Below, piece after piece: positions 6,963 through 11,252 of a stretch of DNA of 11,252 bases. The translations under genes were made by a program, and so were the position numbers. The notes beneath the pieces were generated by a model. The model saw nothing but the letters and a program-made list of their open reading frames with translations. It was not told the DNA's origin and did not search any database. Positions within the stretch are counted from its first letter, which is position 1, and every line of letters begins with the position of its first letter. This DNA is from Clostridia bacterium (lineage in GTDB: Bacteria; Bacillota_A; Clostridia; Oscillospirales; CAG-272): positions 1-11,252 of the forward strand of contig JAGBSQ010000101.1 in NCBI GenBank assembly GCA_017631775.1. The letters are read 5' to 3'.

Positions 6963-8147
6963 ATGTTTAAGAAAAAAGAATGTGTTGCCATGCTTCTGGC
7001 CGGAGGACAAGGCAGCAGACTTTACGCACTTACCCAAAAAACCGCAAAACCGGCAGTTTCGTTCGGCGGTAAATACCGCATCATTGATTTTCCTCTTTCC
7101 AACTGCATCAACTCGGGTGTAGATACCGTTGGTGTTCTTACCCAATACCGTCCCCTCTTACTCAACGAGTATATCGGCAACGGACTCGCATGGGATCTTG
7201 ACCGTCGTTTTGGCGGTGTTCAAATTTTGGCTCCTTACCAAGGTCAAAGCGGTGCCGATTGGTATCGCGGAACCGCAAACGCCATTTGGCAAAACATGGA
7301 GTTCATCAACCGTTACGATGCAAAATACGTGCTCATTCTTTCGGGTGACCACATCTACAAAATGGACTATGCAAAAATGCTCGATGAACACAAAAAGAGC
7401 GGTGCCGCTTGCACCATTGCAGTTCTCGACGTTCCGATCGAAGAAGCAAGCCGTTTTGGCATTATGAGCACTCGTGAGGATGGCTCCATCTTCAAGTTTA
7501 CCGAAAAGCCGAAGAACCCCGATAGCACCAAGGCGTCTATGGGTATTTACGTATTCACCAAGGATAAATTGGAGGCGTATTTGAAGGCCGATAACGATGA
7601 CCCCACCTCTTCCAATGACTTTGGTAAGAACATCATTCCCACCATGCTTGCAAACGGCGAGAAGATGATGTCCTACTCCTTTGAAGGATATTGGAAGGAC
7701 GTTGGAACCATCAGCTCCTTGTGGGAAGCAAATATGGATCTTTTGGGCGATGCTCCCGCATTCTCGCTTCTTGACGAATCCTGGAGAATTTACAGCCGTC
7801 ACACCGCACAACCTCCGCAATACATCGCAAAGGGAGCCGTTGTAGAGAACTCCTCTGTTACGGCAGGTTGCCAAATTTACGGCACAGTAAAGAACAGCGT
7901 GCTTGGCGCACACGTTACCGTTGGTAAGGGCGCCGTTGTAGAGGATAGCGTTATTATGAACGACGTCACCATCGAAGAGGGTGCCACCGTTCGTTATGCA
8001 ATTCTTGACGAAAAGGTTACCGTTGGCAAAAAAGCAACCGTTGGTGCATCTCGCGAGAGCGGTGCCGAAATTGCGGTTGTCGGTGCTGACGTTACAGTAA
8101 AAGCCGGTGAGATCGTTGCCCCGGGCGCGATGCTCTCCGAGCAATAA
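6963..8147 (+). CDS. glgC: Glucose-1-phosphate adenylyltransferase (ADP-glucose pyrophosphorylase), catalytic subunit
   Basis: GlgC makes ADP-glucose and pyrophosphate from ATP and glucose-1-phosphate, the committed step of bacterial glycogen synthesis. The 394-residue protein has all expected marks: nucleotide-binding [10 protein letters not shown] at 11-20, [20 protein letters not shown] at 29-48, [10 protein letters not shown] with catalytic Asp129, FTEKPKNP with sugar-phosphate Lys182, and [21 protein letters not shown] at 241-261. The C-terminal part (about 288-394) is a left-handed beta-helix of hexapeptide repeats (for example [20 protein letters not shown]). Length is normal for Bacillota (380-400, against about 430 in E. 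coli). The ATG has AGGAGG at 6946-6951, 11 bases upstream, a little long. glgD follows after 14 bases, with its ribosome site overlapping the glgC stop, so the two subunits are made together. The promoter is unclear. Confidence 0.97.
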   Translation: MFKKKECVAMLLAGGQGSRLYALTQKTAKPAVSFGGKYRIIDFPLSNCINSGVDTVGVLTQYRPLLLNEYIGNGLAWDLDRRFGGVQILAPYQGQSGADWYRGTANAIWQNMEFINRYDAKYVLILSGDHIYKMDYAKMLDEHKKSGAACTIAVLDVPIEEASRFGIMSTREDGSIFKFTEKPKNPDSTKASMGIYVFTKDKLEAYLKADNDDPTSSNDFGKNIIPTMLANGEKMMSYSFEGYWKDVGTISSLWEANMDLLGDAPAFSLLDESWRIYSRHTAQPPQYIAKGAVVENSSVTAGCQIYGTVKNSVLGAHVTVGKGAVVEDSVIMNDVTIEEGATVRYAILDEKVTVGKKATVGASRESGAEIAVVGADVTVKAGEIVAPGAMLSEQ

Positions 8148-8161
8148 GGAGGTAGAGGACT

Positions 8162-9295
8162 ATGACAGTTGCAGGTTTGATTTTTTCTAACAAGCAAGAC
8201 CAAGGATTTCCCGAAATGACGCGTCGCCGCACAACGGCAAGCATTCCTTTTGCATGCCGCTACCGCCTCATCGACTTTCCGCTTTCCAACATGGTCAACT
8301 CCGACATCAACACCATCGGTGTTGTAACCCACTACAATTACCAATCTCTTATGGACCACATCGGTGCCGGCAAGGACTGGGACCTCGCACGCCGTTCGGG
8401 CGGTATCAAAATTTTGCCCCCTTACGTAACCGCGTTCGAAAATCATGCCGCAGGCAAGCTTTACGAGAGCCGTCTTGAGGCGCTGATGGGTTCTGTTAAC
8501 TTCATCAACCGTTGCGGAGCCGATTACATCGTACTCAGCGATTGCGACGTGATTATGAACATCGATCTCTCTGCCGTTATCGAGGATCACATTCGCAACG
8601 ACGCTTACATCACCATGGTTGCAAAAAAGGTCAACGCAAAGGATGCTTTCTTTGGCCACAACTCCGACGTGCTTGGCATCAATGAGGAAGGCCGCGTAAC
8701 CTCGCTTTCCTACACCTCTCCCGCAAAGGGCAACTACTATGCACATACCAACCTGATGGTTGTTAGCCGCACCGATCTACAAAACATCGTTTCCGATTCC
8801 ATTGCACACCGTTACACCAGCTTCTCCAACGATATCATCATTCGCCAACTCAAAAAGAAGAACATTCGCGCATACATCTACGATGGCTTCTGCGCGTCCG
8901 TCAACTCGCTTGAGAGCTATTTCAACGTATCTATGAAGATGCTTGAAGATGACGTTAGAGCTGACCTGTTTGCTAACCGCGACCGTCAAATCTTTACCAA
9001 GGTTCGCAACAGCGCGCCCACCAAGTACGATGCAGGTGCAAAGGTAAACAACAGCATGGTTGCTGACGGCTGCATTATTGAGGGTGAGGTAGAAAACTCC
9101 ATCATCTTCCGTGGTGTACACGTAGGCAAGGGCTCGGTTGTAAAGAACTGCATCCTGCTGCAGGATACCCACATTGACGACAACGTACACCTCAACTGTG
9201 TTGTTGCCGATAAAAACGTTATTGTTAAGGCGGGCAGAACCCTCTCGGGTCACGAGACCATGCCCTTCTTCATCGATAAGGACGCAACGGTTTAA
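8162..9295 (+). CDS. glgD: GlgD, non-catalytic ADP-glucose pyrophosphorylase subunit
   Basis: GlgD is a GlgC paralogue of Bacillota that joins GlgC in a heterotetramer and changes its activity; alone it has little or no activity in the cases studied. The 377-residue protein aligns with its neighbour along its length: CRYRLIDFPLSNMVNSDINTIGVVTHY at 32-58, FINRCGADYIVLSDCDVIMNID at 114-135, and a hexapeptide beta-helix at about 293-360. The nucleotide loop is broken: [10 protein letters not shown] of GlgC is replaced by GLIFSNKQDQGF at 5-16. The EKP sugar-phosphate motif is replaced by SLSYTSPAKGNYYAHTNLMV. The start has AAGGAGG overlapping the glgC stop, spaced 9 bases. It ends in tandem TAA codons (9293-9298). 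Strict pairing with glgC supports the subunit role. Confidence 0.95.
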   Translation: MTVAGLIFSNKQDQGFPEMTRRRTTASIPFACRYRLIDFPLSNMVNSDINTIGVVTHYNYQSLMDHIGAGKDWDLARRSGGIKILPPYVTAFENHAAGKLYESRLEALMGSVNFINRCGADYIVLSDCDVIMNIDLSAVIEDHIRNDAYITMVAKKVNAKDAFFGHNSDVLGINEEGRVTSLSYTSPAKGNYYAHTNLMVVSRTDLQNIVSDSIAHRYTSFSNDIIIRQLKKKNIRAYIYDGFCASVNSLESYFNVSMKMLEDDVRADLFANRDRQIFTKVRNSAPTKYDAGAKVNNSMVADGCIIEGEVENSIIFRGVHVGKGSVVKNCILLQDTHIDDNVHLNCVVADKNVIVKAGRTLSGHETMPFFIDKDATV

Positions 9296-9337
9296 TAAAA
9301 GCAAGACGTCATCACAGAAAAGGCGATTTTAACTTTA

Positions 9338-9460
9338 GCCTCCCTTGTGTAAAGGGAGGTGCCGAGTGTATACGAGGCGGAGGGATTGTAATGGTTTTTT
9401 GCACAAAAACAATCCCTCAGTCAGCCTTGCGGCTGACAGCTCCCTTTACACAAGGGAGCC
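9338..9460. repeat. Palindromic intergenic element with perfect 19-base inverted arms
   Basis: The arms are CTCCCTTGTGTAAAGGGAG (9340-9358) and its exact inverse complement (9440-9458). Nested inside are GAGGGATTGT (9380-9389) with ACAATCCCTC (9409-9418), exact, and the hairpin GTCAGCC-TTGC-GGCTGAC (9420-9437). Each arm can also fold on itself (CTCCCTT/AAGGGAG). I recall closely similar sequence between genes in many gut Clostridia, so this is probably a multicopy, non-autonomous repeat. It differs from the two elements after glgB. It may shape the transcript between glgD and the next gene, and it contains no credible gene. The rest of the gap (9461-9508) shows no convincing promoter. Confidence 0.85.
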
Positions 9461-9521
9461 TTGCGTTAGAATCCGTGCAGTACCGACATTTAATAAAAGA
9501 CAAAAAACAGGAGACACCCCA

Positions 9522-9974
9522 ATGAAAACAACGATTGCTTACAAAGAAAAAGGCGTAGGAATTATATGCTTTATTCTCGTGTCAATGGGCGTGTTATGTT
9601 TTGTTTACGGCGTTCAACAAAACCTGTTCGTCGCTGCGATATGCGGGGTGCTGCTCGTGATTTTGGGCTTTGTATCTGCTGTTCGCTATTTTTTGCTCCC
9701 GTCACAAATGATCGTTCTTTCCTGCGATGGACGTACGCTGATTCTCCCCAAGGGTGTAACCGTTCCTGTGGGCTCCATTATGAAAGTATTATATTATCGA
9801 GGCAAAAAAGGACAAATTAAAACCAAGTGGGGACGTGTAACGATCTATACGTATTCGGATACATACAATTGTGACTTTGTTGCAAATTGCGAGGACGTTG
9901 CAAAAGAACTGACTCGTTTAATGCATGAAGCTAAGAAAAAAAGATACAAAATTAAAGGTGAAAGAAAACTATGA
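9522..9974 (+). CDS. Small two-helix membrane protein of unknown function in the glycogen operon
   Basis: This 150-residue protein is not one I recognise by name. Two hydrophobic helices, about 12-31 and 35-58, form a hairpin. They are followed by a cytosolic part (60-135) with alternating beta-like strands (QMIVLSCDGRTLILPKGVTVPVGSIMKVLYY, then WGRVTIYTYSDTYNCDFVANC) and a final helix (EDVAKELTRLMHEAKKK). This layout resembles bacterial PH-domain (YdbT/YcxB-like) membrane proteins, but that is a pattern-level guess. The frame stays open back to 9345 through the repeat; the ATG at 9522 is chosen because AGGAG lies 8 bases upstream and the upstream residues look random. Its TGA overlaps the glgA ATG (ATGA), so it is probably co-translated with glycogen synthase. 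Basic tail: KKKRYKIKGERKL. Confidence 0.82.
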   Translation: MKTTIAYKEKGVGIICFILVSMGVLCFVYGVQQNLFVAAICGVLLVILGFVSAVRYFLLPSQMIVLSCDGRTLILPKGVTVPVGSIMKVLYYRGKKGQIKTKWGRVTIYTYSDTYNCDFVANCEDVAKELTRLMHEAKKKRYKIKGERKL

Positions 9975-11252
9975 AAAAAATTTTATTCGTTGGTGCAGAG
10001 GCAATGCCCTTTGCCGCAACAGGTGGACTTGGCGACGTTATGGGTTCTCTCCCTGCAGCTCTTGCGGCTACGGGTGAGGCAGAGGTCTCTGTTGTTCTGC
10101 CCTTGTACGCGGCGGTTAAGGATGAATGGCGCGCACAAATGAAAGAAGAGGCCATCTTTACTGTCGCCCTCGCTTGGCGTCAGCAATACTGCGGCGTTTA
10201 CAGCCTCACAAAGGATGGCGTAAAATATTATTTTATCGATAACGAGTACTATTTCAAGCGCCCCGCGCTTTACGGATTTTTTGATGACGGTGAGCGTTAC
10301 GCCTATTTTTCGATGGCGGTTATGGAAATGCTCGAAAAACTCGGTTACTATCCCGACGTTCTGCACGCGCATGACTGGCAGGCGGCACTTTCTGTTGTCT
10401 ATCTCAACCGCCTCTACCGCGCAAAAGAGGGATATGAAAACATCAAAACCGTGTTCACCATTCACAACATCGAGTACCAAGGCAAATACGATTTTTCCAT
10501 TCTCGGTGACGTCTTTGCGCTTGGCGAAGAGAACCGCGCCCTGATGGATAGCGACGGCTGCATCAATTTGATGAAGGCCGCTATCGAGTGTGCCGACACC
10601 GTTTCCACAGTCAGCCCCCGTTATGCCGAGGAAATCAAGACCGCAGAATATGCACACGGTCTTGAGTATTGCCTCACAGCCAACGCTCACAAGCTGCGCG
10701 GTATTCTCAACGGCATCGATTACAACTACTACAATCCCGAAGGTGACCCTGTTCTTTTTGCAAGCTTTGCGCCCACCCGTCTTGCGGGAAAAGCAAAAGA
10801 TAAGCTTACTATGCAAAGGGAAGTAGGCCTACCCGAAAGAGCAGACGTGCCCATGCTTTCCATCATTTCCCGTCTTGCATCTCACAAGGGTCTTGATATT
10901 GTTACCGAATGCATTTGGAGCATTGTAAAGAACAACGACGTCCAACTCATCGTTCTCGGCAAGGGTGAGGAAAAATACGAGCAGGTGTTCTTGACCTTGC
11001 AAGCGGCATATCCCGACAAGGTGCGCGCGCTCCTCACCTATGACCGCGACCTCTCCAAGCGCATTTATGCGGCAACCGACCTCTTCCTGATGCCGTCGAA
11101 GAGTGAGCCTTGCGGACTTTCGCAAATGATCGCTTCTCGCTACGGAGCCATTCCCGTTGTCAGAGAGACCGGCGGACTTTACGACTCCATCAAGCCTTTT
11201 TGGATGGACGGTAACAAAATTCAGGGCAACGGCTTCACCTTTGCCAACTATC
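9971..11252 (+). CDS. glgA: Glycogen synthase (ADP-glucose type, GT5), C-terminus missing
   Basis: GlgA adds glucose from ADP-glucose to the non-reducing end of the alpha-1,4-glucan. The visible 427 residues are most of a family protein of about 480. Seen are the GT5 N-terminal domain MKKILFVGAEAMPFAATGG at 1-19, HAHDWQ at 132-137, FTIHNIEYQGKY at 162-173, VSTVSPRYAEEI at 211-222, LNGIDYNYYNP at 247-256, the donor-site block SIISRLASHKGLDI with Arg301 and Lys306, and MPSKSEPCGLSQMIASRYG with Glu379, then VVRETGGLYDSI at 397-407. The canonical N-terminal KTGGL motif reads ATGGL here, with Ala16 where E. coli has Lys15. The start has AAGGTG ten bases upstream and overlaps the previous gene's stop. 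The right edge cuts the gene about 50 residues before the expected end. Confidence 0.95.
   Translation, partial: MKKILFVGAEAMPFAATGGLGDVMGSLPAALAATGEAEVSVVLPLYAAVKDEWRAQMKEEAIFTVALAWRQQYCGVYSLTKDGVKYYFIDNEYYFKRPALYGFFDDGERYAYFSMAVMEMLEKLGYYPDVLHAHDWQAALSVVYLNRLYRAKEGYENIKTVFTIHNIEYQGKYDFSILGDVFALGEENRALMDSDGCINLMKAAIECADTVSTVSPRYAEEIKTAEYAHGLEYCLTANAHKLRGILNGIDYNYYNPEGDPVLFASFAPTRLAGKAKDKLTMQREVGLPERADVPMLSIISRLASHKGLDIVTECIWSIVKNNDVQLIVLGKGEEKYEQVFLTLQAAYPDKVRALLTYDRDLSKRIYAATDLFLMPSKSEPCGLSQMIASRYGAIPVVRETGGLYDSIKPFWMDGNKIQGNGFTFANY

Noticed and set aside
7158..8144. 328-residue open frame antisense to glgC
   Set aside because: It is a shadow of the hexapeptide-repeat and catalytic regions of glgC, with no start signal of its own.
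9345..9521. Upstream extension of the small membrane protein through the repeat
   Set aside because: The residues come from translating the palindromic repeat, and no ribosome site precedes the extended start.

Overview
The window looks like chromosomal DNA from a Gram-positive member of the Bacillota, probably class Clostridia (Oscillospiraceae or Lachnospiraceae-like gut lineage). The reasons are the glgC-glgD pair (GlgD is a Bacillota paralogue), strong AGGAGG-type ribosome binding sites, sigma-A-type promoters with 17-base spacers, and palindromic intergenic repeats of a style I associate with gut Clostridia. The species cannot be named from this sequence alone.

Left part, minus strand (1-3693). 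A good promoter (TTGCAA, 17 bases, TATAAT) reads leftwards into alr (alanine racemase). The alr stop overlaps the start of a gene for a secreted, single-pass membrane protein of unknown function (ATGA). That gene ends one base before the start of an AraC-family regulator (TGATATG). The three genes look like one translationally coupled operon. After an 86-base gap comes the start of ahcY (S-adenosylhomocysteine hydrolase), cut by the left edge of the window. A 13-base motif is shared between the alr promoter and the ahcY upstream region.

Middle, plus strand (3779-4270). Divergent from alr is a small exported protein of unknown function, possibly a lipoprotein.

Right part, plus strand (4371-11252). 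This is a glycogen synthesis locus in the order glgB (branching enzyme), glgC (ADP-glucose pyrophosphorylase), glgD (non-catalytic paralogue), a small two-helix membrane protein of unknown function, and glgA (glycogen synthase, cut by the right edge). GlgC with GlgD would make ADP-glucose, GlgA would elongate the alpha-1,4 chain and GlgB would add alpha-1,6 branches. glgB has its own near-consensus promoter. The small membrane gene overlaps glgA by ATGA, so the two are probably co-translated.

The two large gaps in the glycogen locus are filled by palindromic repeats. The 513-base glgB-glgC gap holds an element of about 240 bp with 27-base inverted ends (26 of 27 matching), a second palindrome-rich unit and a fragment related to the first. 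The 226-base glgD gap holds a third, different element with perfect 19-base inverted arms. I see no complete transposase, CRISPR array, rRNA or tRNA. I found no clear new defence or mobile system. The best leads are the alr-membrane protein-AraC operon, the membrane protein coupled to glgA, the GlgA lacking the usual KTGGL lysine, and the repeat elements.
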